Source: Nitrospirota bacterium (lineage in GTDB: Bacteria > Nitrospirota > Nitrospiria > SBBL01 > JAADHI01). From it: a DNA stretch of 37,342 nt. The position numbers and the translations under genes are program-made. The notes beneath the pieces are model-generated. The model was given only the letters and a program-made list of their open reading frames with translations, was not told the DNA's origin and did no database searches. Positions 8,684 through 16,552 of the stretch are shown one piece after another; position 1 is the stretch's first letter; every line of letters begins with the position of its first letter. The stretch covers positions 1 through 37,342 of the forward strand of contig JAJDBT010000038.1 in the NCBI GenBank assembly GCA_029261215.1, read 5' to 3'.

Positions 8684-9535
8684 GTGAAAAAAAGATTTTT
8701 GATTGAAAAGTCAGTTGTGGTGAAAGCCATTCCGCTATTATTGCTCTTTGTATTCACATTAGCAGGATGTGAGAATGAACATGTTGCCAAAGGCCATAAG
8801 TTATTTAGTCGCTACTGTTCATCGTGTCATGGTGAGCAGGGCGATGGGAATGGATATAATGCGGGCAACCTAGACCCGCGGCCTCGTGATTTGACCGACA
8901 GCGAAGAAGAATACATGGCCAAATTGAGCAATGATGAAATATTTGAAGTTTTGAAAGTGGGAGGATATGGTGTAGATCTCGCTGGAACAATGCCTGTTTG
9001 GGGGAAAGTTTTTTCTGAGGAACAGCTTTGGTCCTTAGTCGCATACATCCGTACACTTCATCCCAATGAGGCAGAAGAAATTGTGTTTACGAAACCCGGA
9101 ACAAAGGATCCGGTATTCGATAAAACAAAACCTCAGTATTCCAGGGTGAGGGAAAAGGTATTTGATGATCTGATGGCCTCATTGGTTCCGGATGAAGACG
9201 CTTTTGATGAGCAAGTGGCAATTGGTGAAGAGGTATTTGAGGAAAGAGGATGCATTGGGTGTCATATTGTGAATGGCAAAGGCGGAACACTCGGTCCTGA
9301 TTTGTCCAAAGCGGGTTCGATGCTACAAACTCAGTTTATTTTTAGGTGGGTTGTCAATCCACAGGGGTTTAAGGTAAAAACGAGAATGCCTAATTTGGAT
9401 TTACCTAACGAGGACGCGCTGGCTGTTTCGTTGTATGTCAGCACGCTCAAGGGCGGGAGTTCTGTCATTCAGGGCAGTCAAGATTCATCCATGGATGAAG
9501 AAGAGGTGGATGCTGAAGATGAGGAGGAACTGTAG
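8684..9535 (+). CDS. Diheme c-type cytochrome lipoprotein
   Basis: A 283-residue lipoprotein: the hydrophobic segment 15-28 ends in LAGC, with Cys29 the likely acylation site. There are two cytochrome c domains: CSSCH at 45-49 with Met103 (GTMPVWG), and CIGCH at 190-194 with Met235 (TRMPNLD). The first domain closely resembles the first domain of the cytochrome at 912, and the second resembles that protein's third. The tail is very acidic (Asp/Glu-rich over the last 18 residues). GTG start with AGGGGAG upstream. It lies directly after the oxidase and only two bases before the next cytochrome gene, so it may be the electron-entry subunit of the oxidase. Confidence 0.85.
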   Translation: MKKRFLIEKSVVVKAIPLLLLFVFTLAGCENEHVAKGHKLFSRYCSSCHGEQGDGNGYNAGNLDPRPRDLTDSEEEYMAKLSNDEIFEVLKVGGYGVDLAGTMPVWGKVFSEEQLWSLVAYIRTLHPNEAEEIVFTKPGTKDPVFDKTKPQYSRVREKVFDDLMASLVPDEDAFDEQVAIGEEVFEERGCIGCHIVNGKGGTLGPDLSKAGSMLQTQFIFRWVVNPQGFKVKTRMPNLDLPNEDALAVSLYVSTLKGGSSVIQGSQDSSMDEEEVDAEDEEEL

Positions 9536-9537
9536 CC

Positions 9538-10287
9538 GTGAAGTTACCTTTGATTGCTAAGGCCTTTCTGCTGGAAATTGGATTCTATTTGTTTCTTAAG
9601 TTAGGTATGCCTCTTATTACGAGTCCACTGCCTTCTAGTGTCATTTTCATGTATATGGCCTTGGTGACCATTTCTATTCTGTTGTACGTTTCTATTTTTG
9701 AAGATGACTTTAATCAATTCTACGTTCCGATTGTTGATTTTATCAGAGGAGATGAGAATGAGGGGATTGGGAGAAAAATGAGTCGGACCGCTCTCTTTAT
9801 CTTGATTCCCCTCTTTGTCGGTTTTCGCTCTTATCAAAGTGTAAAACCCAACTTCAATCCGCCATTCCCAAACCGAGTGATTCATCCTGCGCCCCCTGGA
9901 TCTGCAGCCGGCTTTATGAATCCTTATGAGGGTGAGGTTGCACATCGGGAGGAGTACATACAGGAAGGGCGAGATATTTTTTACCAAAACTGTGTGTTCT
10001 GCCATGGGGATAAATTAGACGGAAACGGTCTTTTTGCGGATGCATTGAATGTTAAACCTGCGAACTTTGCCGATCCGACAACGATATCGATGTTGCAGGA
10101 ATCATTCGTTTTTTGGCGTGTAAAAACAGGAGGCATCGGTTTACCTGAAGAATCAACCCCATGGGATTCGGCAATGCCGAGGTGGGAGTTGATTTTGTCG
10201 GAAGAAGAGCGTTGGAAGGCGATCATGTTTTTATATGATTATACCGGCTATAAACCAAGGACTTGGGAATTAGATGCAGGTGAATAA
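9538..10287 (+). CDS. Membrane-anchored monoheme c-type cytochrome
   Basis: A 249-residue protein with hydrophobic spans near 7-26, 34-54 and 84-97 followed by a periplasmic cytochrome c domain (CVFCH at 152-156; methionine in the SAMPRWE stretch). The segment before the heme is proline-rich. GTG start with GAGGAGG ten bases upstream, inside the end of the preceding gene. Its 3' end overlaps the next gene by 14 bases, a sign of translational coupling. Role inferred from position: a membrane-bound electron carrier of the oxidase assembly. No specific named family recognised. Confidence 0.8.
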   Translation: MKLPLIAKAFLLEIGFYLFLKLGMPLITSPLPSSVIFMYMALVTISILLYVSIFEDDFNQFYVPIVDFIRGDENEGIGRKMSRTALFILIPLFVGFRSYQSVKPNFNPPFPNRVIHPAPPGSAAGFMNPYEGEVAHREEYIQEGRDIFYQNCVFCHGDKLDGNGLFADALNVKPANFADPTTISMLQESFVFWRVKTGGIGLPEESTPWDSAMPRWELILSEEERWKAIMFLYDYTGYKPRTWELDAGE

Positions 10288-11854
10288 ACTGGAAAACAAA
10301 AATACAAAAAAAATCATATTCGGATTGTTTGGCATATTCCTACTTATCTCTGGCTTAGGTCCAAATCTTTATGCAGATGAGACGGAAGAGGCTTCCCCTC
10401 AAAAACAGGAAGACAACCTTCCTTCGGATGATCTGGCTGCTGGAAAAATAATTTATGAAAAGCGATGTATCTCATGTCATGGGAATGAAGGCGATGGCGA
10501 TGGGCCAGCTGCAGATCGATTTGAGCCGAAACCACGTAGTTTTAAGAAGGCGGAGTTTAAATATCGCAGTACCCCGAGAAATGAATTGCCTACCGACGAA
10601 GATTTGTTCAGAGCCGTAACAAATGGACTTCCTGGAACCGGGATGCCTGATTGGGCCGATGTTTTAAACGAAAAGAAGCGTAGACAAGTCATAAAATACA
10701 TTAAAACATTTTCTGATAAATGGGAAAAACAAAAAGAAAAACCACAGGTGATCACAGTAGGGGAGCCTATCCCCACGAGTGCCGAAAGTATTGAGCGTGG
10801 CCAGAAGCAATTTACGGCCTTGGGTTGCACGCTGTGTCATGGCACCGAAGGCCGAGGGGATGGCCCAACTTCATTGGTCTTAAGAAATCACCGTGGAGAT
10901 CCCGTTTTTCCTAGAAACCTCAATAAGAATTGGCTTTTTCGAGGTGGCGGTGACGCAAAGGATATTTATAAAAGGGTGAACACGGGCTTAAACGGTACGC
11001 CAATGCCATCCTTTGCAGATAAACTTGATAATGAAAAAAGTTGGGATTTAGCCAACTATGTTCGTTCGCTCTCGCCCCCCGTAAAGCCTGAAAGAGGCTC
11101 TCTTATCAAACCTCTTAAGATTGAAGAGGCAGTGCCTACAGACCCTGAGGATCCTCTTTGGGCAGAAGCGGCTTCCAGCTGGTTCCCCATGATGGGACAG
11201 ATTTCATTTGAAGAACGCTTGTTCACGCCAACGGTAACTGATATCACGGTGCAATCTATTTATAACGAAAAAGAAATTGGGTTTAAGCTCATTTGGGATG
11301 ACCGCAGTCATAGCAAGGCCAGTAAACCCAGCGCCAAGATGAAAACATATACAGATCAGGTCGCGATACAATTTCCTGAAAAACTGCAACCCGGTGGAGT
11401 TAAGAAGCCCTATTTTATTATGGGCGACGAAAAGTTAGGTGTGAATCTATGGAATTGGCGCTCTGAAGACAAGCACGTATTTGAGACAAACGCCAATGGT
11501 ATTTTAAATGGAGAAATAGAACAGGAAAAAAGTGACCTGAGTGGAGAGGGTATTTTCAAGAATGGCCAGTATCAAGTTGTGATCAAACGGTCGTTGCAGA
11601 CTGCTGATAAGGAAAAAGATATTCAGTTTGAAGTGGGTGAATTTTATCCCATAGCATTTTTTGCCATGGATGGAACGAATGGAGAAGTGGGAACAAAGAG
11701 GTCAATTACACCCTGGTATTTTGTCTTAATGGAACCTGAAACACCGAAGAGTGTTTATATTTTTCCACCGATTGTTGTTCTTCTTGTCTTTGGAATGGAG
11801 TTTGTTTTAGTGAAAATTTTAAAAAAGAATAGAAAGGCATCAGGTTCATCTTGA
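10274..11854 (+). CDS. Diheme cytochrome c with an ethylbenzene-dehydrogenase-type heme-b domain
   Basis: A 526-residue membrane-anchored protein. After an N-terminal hydrophobic segment (13-29) come two cytochrome c domains (CISCH 65-69 with GMPDW; CTLCH 185-189 with PMPSF). Residues about 290-490 then look like the heme-b-binding domain of ethylbenzene dehydrogenase gamma subunit and related DMSO-reductase-family partners: DPLWAEA opening, IGFKLIWDD strand, and PYFIMGD with Met383 as a candidate heme ligand. A single membrane span (about 497-517) and a basic tail end the protein. In known enzymes this domain passes electrons to or from a molybdenum enzyme, yet no molybdenum subunit is present here. 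The start overlaps the previous gene by 14 bases; GTG at 10280 is an alternative start. Confidence 0.8.
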   Translation: MQVNKLENKNTKKIIFGLFGIFLLISGLGPNLYADETEEASPQKQEDNLPSDDLAAGKIIYEKRCISCHGNEGDGDGPAADRFEPKPRSFKKAEFKYRSTPRNELPTDEDLFRAVTNGLPGTGMPDWADVLNEKKRRQVIKYIKTFSDKWEKQKEKPQVITVGEPIPTSAESIERGQKQFTALGCTLCHGTEGRGDGPTSLVLRNHRGDPVFPRNLNKNWLFRGGGDAKDIYKRVNTGLNGTPMPSFADKLDNEKSWDLANYVRSLSPPVKPERGSLIKPLKIEEAVPTDPEDPLWAEAASSWFPMMGQISFEERLFTPTVTDITVQSIYNEKEIGFKLIWDDRSHSKASKPSAKMKTYTDQVAIQFPEKLQPGGVKKPYFIMGDEKLGVNLWNWRSEDKHVFETNANGILNGEIEQEKSDLSGEGIFKNGQYQVVIKRSLQTADKEKDIQFEVGEFYPIAFFAMDGTNGEVGTKRSITPWYFVLMEPETPKSVYIFPPIVVLLVFGMEFVLVKILKKNRKASGSS

Positions 11855-11966
11855 TTCTGGGGGTATATTCAGTTAGAATTTGCCACTTTATTCCTTAAAT
11901 TAAGTAAATGGTGAGGCGAGATAATCAAGTATTAATTATCTTTTAAAGTATATAAATAAAAGGCGA

Positions 11967-12461
11967 ATGATTCCCATTATCTTTATGCATGGGGTTATCG
12001 CACTTTACTCAAGCCCAGTTTTTGCGACTCATGAAGCTGATCACCGATATATCATTTCTGGTCAGGTAAGGGATGCTTCTGGAAACCCTCAGAAAGAAGT
12101 TCTGGTTTCATTAGAACATAAAGGAGGGGAAAAGAAGGACGTAAAAACTGACCATTTAGGTCGTTATGAAGTTCTATTTCACCTCCATAATGAAAATCTG
12201 GGTGAAAAAATAATTGTTTCATATGGAGATATTCAACGAAAAATAACAATTACGTTTGATCCGGAAGATAAATTCACTAATCGGGGAGATGTTGTAGATT
12301 TTGGTGCCCCAAGCAATGAGCCAACTCTCCCTTGGGGAATTGTCGGAATGGGCTCACTGCTGGGCAGCTTCGTCTTACTTTATTTTTTTAAAAAGAGTAA
12401 GAAATCAAAAGGACGCAGTAAAAAGCAGTCGTCTACTAAAAAGAAGAGGAAAAAGGTTTAG
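11967..12461 (+). CDS. Small exported, membrane-anchored protein with a carboxypeptidase-regulatory-like beta-sandwich
   Basis: A 164-residue protein with an N-terminal export signal (ending SSPVFA), a beta-sandwich region (ISGQVRDASGNPQKEVLVSL, then DHLGRYEV) of the carboxypeptidase D regulatory-domain type, a C-terminal membrane span (about 121-142) and a tail of almost only Lys, Arg and Ser. No heme or metal motif is seen. The ATG at 11967 gives a signal peptide without the usual positive n-region. The frame stays open upstream to an ATT at 11931 that would add YLLKYINKRR, so the true start may be upstream. It lies between the heme-b cytochrome and the Rieske gene and could be an assembly or scaffold subunit; function unknown. 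Confidence 0.65.
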   Translation: MIPIIFMHGVIALYSSPVFATHEADHRYIISGQVRDASGNPQKEVLVSLEHKGGEKKDVKTDHLGRYEVLFHLHNENLGEKIIVSYGDIQRKITITFDPEDKFTNRGDVVDFGAPSNEPTLPWGIVGMGSLLGSFVLLYFFKKSKKSKGRSKKQSSTKKKRKKV

Positions 12462-12499
12462 CATGTTGCCTATCAGGGACATTGGGGAGCGTTTAGGTC

Positions 12500-13057
12500 A
12501 TGGCAGATAATAAAGACAATAGTCTGGACGAGGATGTTAGTCGGAGACGGTTTTTTACACTCATGGGGCTTGGGGTCGGTTGGGGTGGACTTTTGACGGC
12601 CCTTGGTGGGGTTGGTGTTGGCGCTGCACGGTATATGTTGCCCTCTGTTCTTTATGAACCACCCACCGTTTTTAAAATTGGAAAACCTGCTGACTACGGA
12701 ATCGGCGTAGATACAAAATTAAAAAAAGAGCGGCAAATTTGGGTTGTTCGTAACGAACGTGGTCTATATGTCATGGTTGCTATTTGCCGCCATTTAGGCT
12801 GTACGCCAAATTTCTTTCAAGACCAGAGTCTCTTCCGATGTCCGTGTCATGGGAGCATTTATGATACGTATGGGAATGTTTTGGGTGGCCCAGCGCCCCG
12901 AACCTTATGGCGGGCTGCAGTGTCACTGGATCCCATTGATGGTCAGATTGTTGTGAGCTTTAATACAAGGCAGGATCCGGATCCGAAAGGGACACCAGAG
13001 GGCCTCATGGTGGATGAAATGGAACGAGAAGTTGAGCCTTACTTCTTAAAGGTCTAG
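12500..13057 (+). CDS. Rieske iron-sulfur protein of a cytochrome bc-type complex
   Basis: A 185-residue Rieske protein. The twin-arginine-like SRRRFF at residues 14-19 precedes one membrane anchor (about 20-43), as usual for Tat-dependent Rieske proteins. The [2Fe-2S] site is complete: CRHLGC at 96-101 and CPCHG at 114-118, with Cys96/His98/Cys114/His117 as ligands and Cys101/Cys116 for the disulfide. It takes one electron from quinol at the Qo site and delivers it to a cytochrome c. It is followed after 22 bases by cytochrome b, then subunit IV, the standard order for a split b6f-like complex. Confidence 0.93.
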   Translation: MADNKDNSLDEDVSRRRFFTLMGLGVGWGGLLTALGGVGVGAARYMLPSVLYEPPTVFKIGKPADYGIGVDTKLKKERQIWVVRNERGLYVMVAICRHLGCTPNFFQDQSLFRCPCHGSIYDTYGNVLGGPAPRTLWRAAVSLDPIDGQIVVSFNTRQDPDPKGTPEGLMVDEMEREVEPYFLKV

Positions 13058-13079
13058 ATGTGGAGGAGATAGAGCAAGT

Positions 13080-13850
13080 ATGTTGAAATTACTCCAGAAA
13101 ATTCGTTCGATTGTGAACAAAACCCAGGTTTTTAAGTCGATTTTCAGGCATGGGTATCCGGATACGGATGGCAATCGCGCCTTGGTGATGTTCAGTAACG
13201 TTATCCTTCATTTACACCCGGTTCGTGTTCGAAGGGGAGCGCTTAAAATAAAATACACGTGGTGTCTTGGTGGCTTAACTTTTTTGTTTTTTATTTTGCT
13301 TGCAATCACAGGTGTTATTTTAATGTTTTATTATGTGCCTGATACAAGACGTGCATACAATGATATTCGTGACTTGGGGACTGTAATCTACTTTGGAAGC
13401 CTTTTTAGGGCTGTTCATCGTTGGTCTGCCCACGCAATGGTTTTTTCGGTGTGGATGCATATGACACGTGTTTTTATGACCGGATCGTATAAACCGCCTA
13501 GGGAGTTTAACTGGGTTGTTGGTGTGATTTTATTGGTCACGACGCTTGTTTTGAGTTGGACCGGCTATTTGCTTCCTTGGGATCAGCTCGCTCTTTGGGC
13601 CGTAACAGTCGGAAGCAAAATGGCAGAAGCCACGCCATTTATTGGTGCCGCGGGGCCGTTTGGTCCAGAACTAGGTCGAAACTCCGGGAATGATATGGCT
13701 TTTGCGCTTTTAGGGGGAACTGTTGTTGGGCAAAGTGCTTTGCTCCGTTTTTATGTCCTTCATTGTCTTGCACTCCCTTTAATTACGGCCTTATTTATCG
13801 CGGTCCATTTTTGGAGAATTCGAAAAGATGGTTTTTCCGGACCACTTTAA
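13080..13850 (+). CDS. Cytochrome b6-type subunit with heme c-i cysteine
   Basis: A 256-residue diheme cytochrome b, the N-terminal half of a split cytochrome b. Heme ligands are His113/His127 and His228/His243; the HX13H and HX14H spacing is that of cytochrome b6. The sequence YTWCLGG puts Cys62 just ahead of the first core helix, matching the CLGG of cytochrome b6, where the cysteine covalently binds the extra heme c-i (c-n). The N-terminus has about 30 extra polar residues, and no SRP-type signal is needed. Start supported by GGAGGAG about twelve bases upstream. Works with the Rieske protein and subunit IV to oxidise quinol and pump protons by the Q cycle. Confidence 0.93.
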   Translation: MLKLLQKIRSIVNKTQVFKSIFRHGYPDTDGNRALVMFSNVILHLHPVRVRRGALKIKYTWCLGGLTFLFFILLAITGVILMFYYVPDTRRAYNDIRDLGTVIYFGSLFRAVHRWSAHAMVFSVWMHMTRVFMTGSYKPPREFNWVVGVILLVTTLVLSWTGYLLPWDQLALWAVTVGSKMAEATPFIGAAGPFGPELGRNSGNDMAFALLGGTVVGQSALLRFYVLHCLALPLITALFIAVHFWRIRKDGFSGPL

Positions 13851-13875
13851 TCGCTTGTTTAAGTAGAGGAAACAT

Positions 13876-14730
13876 ATGTCAGAAAAAATCTCTGAAGATT
13901 CAAATGCTTTGTCCAAGCAGAGTAAGCTGGCCCAACTCATCAAGAAAACGGCCTCTGAAAAAATAGGCCCGGAAAACACCGTATTGGTTTGGCCGAACCT
14001 GGTTTACCTTGAATTGATCGCGATCATGGTTTCGGTTGCTGTCATCTTGTTTCTTTCGTTGGTTTCACCCGCCCCCCTGGAAGAATTGGCCAGTGCGGAC
14101 ACAACGCCAAACCCGACAAAGGCCCCGTGGTATTTTTTAGGATTGCAGGAATTATTGGTCTATTTTGATCCTTGGTTGGCTGGCATGGTTCTTCCGACGT
14201 TTATCATTATTGGGTTAGTGCTGATTCCTTACTTGGATCCCAGTCCGCTTGGAAAAGGATATTACACCTTTAAAGAACGGAAGTTTTCGATGTTGGGGTT
14301 TGGTTTTGGATTATCACTATGGTGGGTTCTAATCTTGATTGGTGTGTTTTTTAGAGGTTTAGATTGGTCTTGGTATTGGCCATGGGATGATCCTCATTTT
14401 CACCAACCTGCGGGTGCTGTAAAACTCATGGATTTAGAAATAATCCTTCAAAGCACCCTGGGCTTGAGTGAAGCGCCCTTGACGACACTGGGGAGATATG
14501 CGATTACCAAAGCAAATGTCTTAACTTGGGCCCTGTTCTTAGGGTTTTATGGTGTAGGTTTTACGGTTCCATTTTTATTTTTCAGGGATTTTTATCGGAA
14601 ACTCGGTTTTGTTCGTTATAACCTCACCATGTTCTTTTTCATTTCAATGATGGGTGTCCCGATGAAGATTTTTTTGAGATTGTTGGCTGATGTCAAGTAT
14701 GTCCTTGTGACGCCCTGGTTTAAATTCTAA
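13876..14730 (+). CDS. Cytochrome b subunit IV-like protein (C-terminal half of cytochrome b)
   Basis: A 284-residue membrane protein matching subunit IV of b6f-like complexes, but longer than the roughly 160 residues of the cyanobacterial form. The Qo-site motif normally written PEWY is APWY here (Ala83-Pro84-Trp85-Tyr86), in TKAPWYFLGLQELL; variants at this position are known from menaquinone- and low-potential-quinone organisms. After three core helices (about 44-64, 103-121 and 140-158), two further hydrophobic spans near 218-235 and 246-268 form an extra C-terminal module. A 35-residue polar N-terminus precedes the first helix. AGAGG lies before the ATG. It forms the Qo site together with the cytochrome b6 encoded 25 bases upstream. 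Confidence 0.88.
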   Translation: MSEKISEDSNALSKQSKLAQLIKKTASEKIGPENTVLVWPNLVYLELIAIMVSVAVILFLSLVSPAPLEELASADTTPNPTKAPWYFLGLQELLVYFDPWLAGMVLPTFIIIGLVLIPYLDPSPLGKGYYTFKERKFSMLGFGFGLSLWWVLILIGVFFRGLDWSWYWPWDDPHFHQPAGAVKLMDLEIILQSTLGLSEAPLTTLGRYAITKANVLTWALFLGFYGVGFTVPFLFFRDFYRKLGFVRYNLTMFFFISMMGVPMKIFLRLLADVKYVLVTPWFKF

Positions 14731-14753
14731 TCGTAACGAAAGAGGTGTTTTGA

Positions 14754-14894
14754 ATGGATGATATCTGGGCATATCCTTATCGGCTGGGAATTGGACTCTT
14801 TTTTCTTGTAGGAACGCTTGTATTTATGGGTGCGTTTATTGGGATCGCGGTTTGGCTCGAAAAAGCGCTGAAAGAAGACGACACTAAAAAGTAG
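14754..14894 (+). CDS. 46-residue single-span membrane protein
   Basis: A short gene: ATG at 14754, TAG at 14892-14894, preceded by AGAGGTG about eight bases before the start. The product begins MDDIWAYPYRLG, has one strongly hydrophobic span (about residues 11-34) and ends in a charged tail EDDTKK. It sits 23 bases after subunit IV and 60 bases before the tetraheme cytochrome, all on one strand. Size and position resemble the small single-helix subunits (PetG/L/M/N-like or CcoQ/CydX-like) that stabilise respiratory complexes; I see no sequence identity to any named one. The reading frame, ribosome site and membrane span are seen directly; the role is inferred. Confidence 0.7.
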   Translation: MDDIWAYPYRLGIGLFFLVGTLVFMGAFIGIAVWLEKALKEDDTKK

Positions 14895-14954
14895 CAGAAT
14901 TATTTTCGATGCGACAGCTGATGATGTTGTGGATATAGGGGGAAGAGTCACCGT

Positions 14955-15878
14955 ATGGTTAAGCATATAGTCTTTGGTATTTCAGGCTTTTTAATAGTTC
15001 TTCAACTTGGAATTTTTGTTTATCGTGAAGAAACAGCTGAATGGAAAGGGTACCAAGCAACCTATTATAAAAAGCTTGCTGAAATGACGGGTGACCCCAA
15101 TATTTTAAAAAACCCGATTAAAGTGACTCAGATTTGGGACAAAAATTTAAACCGGGCAGATCGATGTACAACCTGTCATGCGGGTATTGATAATCCTGCT
15201 TTTGAAAACGAACCACAACCTTATACGACCCACCCAAACTTTAAAGATGAGGGATATATTTCCAAGCATGCTTTTGAAAAGTTTGGCTGTACCATTTGTC
15301 ACGAAGGCAACGGTCAGGCGGTGACTGTTGCCGCAACGCACGGTGTGGTCAAACATCTCGATCATCAGCCTTTATCGACACCCTATGTTCAGGCGTCTTG
15401 CACCAAGTGTCACTACGAACTTCTTGTGAGGGAGGTTAACTGGCCTGAGGCAGATGTTTTAATGAAAGGAAAGCAGTTGGCTTTTGATCTGGGTTGTGGC
15501 GCTTGCCATGCCATTCGTCAATTTGGAACCAATTCTCCCTTGGCTCCGGAGCTTTCAAATATGGGCAGTAAGACTGAACTGGCGTTTACACTTGTCCATG
15601 ATTTTTCACATATAGAATCCGAGGACCACATTACCCGTGTCTGGGAATATGAACATTTTCTTGATCCTCAAAAGATTGTGCCTGGAAACCCGGATGCGGC
15701 CGATGAAAAAGAAAGAAATTCCCCCACGATTATGCCAAATTATGGTTTGACTGAAGAAGAGGCTGTGGCGCTTACTGTATTTGTGCTCTCTTTAAGGGAT
15801 CCTGAAATTGAAAAAATTCCTAAGCAATATTTCCCCAAAATAGCCAATCATGACGGGTTTCTTCAGTATCGAAAGTAA
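14955..15878 (+). CDS. Membrane-anchored tetraheme c-type cytochrome
   Basis: A 307-residue protein with an uncleaved-looking N-terminal anchor (residues 4-22) and four CXXCH sites: CTTCH 71-75, CTICH 112-116, CTKCH 149-153 and CGACH 181-185. The first three are closely spaced in a histidine-rich region, as in multiheme cytochromes with bis-histidine ligation, while the last begins a more ordinary cytochrome c domain with a likely methionine in IMPNYGL. It closes the respiratory cluster, just after the bc-type subunits. The likely role is the cytochrome c1/f replacement that takes electrons from the Rieske protein; that is inference from its place in the operon. Confidence 0.83.
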   Translation: MVKHIVFGISGFLIVLQLGIFVYREETAEWKGYQATYYKKLAEMTGDPNILKNPIKVTQIWDKNLNRADRCTTCHAGIDNPAFENEPQPYTTHPNFKDEGYISKHAFEKFGCTICHEGNGQAVTVAATHGVVKHLDHQPLSTPYVQASCTKCHYELLVREVNWPEADVLMKGKQLAFDLGCGACHAIRQFGTNSPLAPELSNMGSKTELAFTLVHDFSHIESEDHITRVWEYEHFLDPQKIVPGNPDAADEKERNSPTIMPNYGLTEEEAVALTVFVLSLRDPEIEKIPKQYFPKIANHDGFLQYRK

Positions 15879-16135
15879 AAAATAATAACGAGGCTGGAGT
15901 TCACCAAACTTTTTCCCTCTTATCCATTTTTTTATTTTTACCTGTTTTTCTGGAAAACAACATCGCCAGGTGAAGTTTAATGTTAAAAAAAGGGGCAATT
16001 CCCCTTGACAATTTGAAAGATTACTATATATTTACTTCCGTTTTTACATGCCACTTCAGACGGGAATTTATTCTAAAGGCATTGGGTTAATCCTTGGGTG
16101 GTTTTCGCCCTTATTTTAGTGATAGAGACAATATA
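15879..16135. other. Intergenic region between respiratory and polyamine clusters
   Basis: This gap is AT-rich and contains the only clear sigma-70-like promoter I see in the window (16005-16032). A 6-bp hairpin (AAGGGG 15990-15995, CCCCTT 16001-16006) overlaps its -35 box. Read on the minus strand this hairpin is followed by seven Ts, like a leftward terminator, although no minus-strand gene lies to the right. No convincing rightward terminator for the respiratory cluster was found. Confidence 0.5.
16005..16032 (+). promoter_or_regulatory. Sigma-70-like promoter for the polyamine genes
   Basis: TTGACA at 16005-16010 is a perfect -35 box. TATATT at 16027-16032 is a good -10 box, separated by 16 bases. 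Transcription would start near 16040, about 95 bases before the AdoMet decarboxylase start at 16136. The surrounding AT-rich sequence supports the call. Confidence 0.6.
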
Positions 16136-16552
16136 GTGGAGACATTAGGAACACATATTCTTCTTGAATTAGAAGATTGTAAGTATGAGATTTTGGACGA
16201 TTTAAAGGGGGTTGAGGAAGCTTTGCTTGAAGCGGCGAGGAGAGCAAAAGCGACGATCATTGAGAGCCGCTTTCACCAGTTTAGTCCTTTTGGAATAAGC
16301 GGTGTTGTTGTCATTGCAGAGTCTCATCTTACGATTCATACTTGGCCGGAACACGGTTATGCCGCAGTGGATATTTTTACCTGTGGAAATGTGTTGCAGC
16401 CAGGCGTGGCAACCGATTTTCTCATAAAGATATTTGAATCAAAAAATCCATCTATTGTCGAGTTAAAGAGAGGTCTCTTTTTGTCGCGAGAAAGAACGAC
16501 GACAGCAAATATTTCTAATGACGAGGGGCCTCTCGAACATGTCTTCGGATAA
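16136..16552 (+). CDS. speH: S-adenosylmethionine decarboxylase proenzyme (bacterial SpeH type)
   Basis: A 138-residue pyruvoyl enzyme that makes decarboxylated AdoMet, the aminopropyl donor for polyamine synthesis. The self-cleavage site AESHLTIHTWPE places the pyruvoyl-forming serine at residue 64 after Glu63, matching the short class found in Bacillus and Thermotoga. The motif AVDIFTCG is also conserved. I chose the GTG at 16136 because the protein then begins METLG-like, as in the family; a TTG at 16094 would add 14 unconserved residues. Its end overlaps the spermidine synthase start by 14 bases. Confidence 0.93.
   Translation: METLGTHILLELEDCKYEILDDLKGVEEALLEAARRAKATIIESRFHQFSPFGISGVVVIAESHLTIHTWPEHGYAAVDIFTCGNVLQPGVATDFLIKIFESKNPSIVELKRGLFLSRERTTTANISNDEGPLEHVFG

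Noticed and set aside
13080-14730. Frameshift splitting one cytochrome b gene
   Set aside because: The split falls where cytochrome b6 and subunit IV are normally separate, and both genes have their own starts and ribosome sites.
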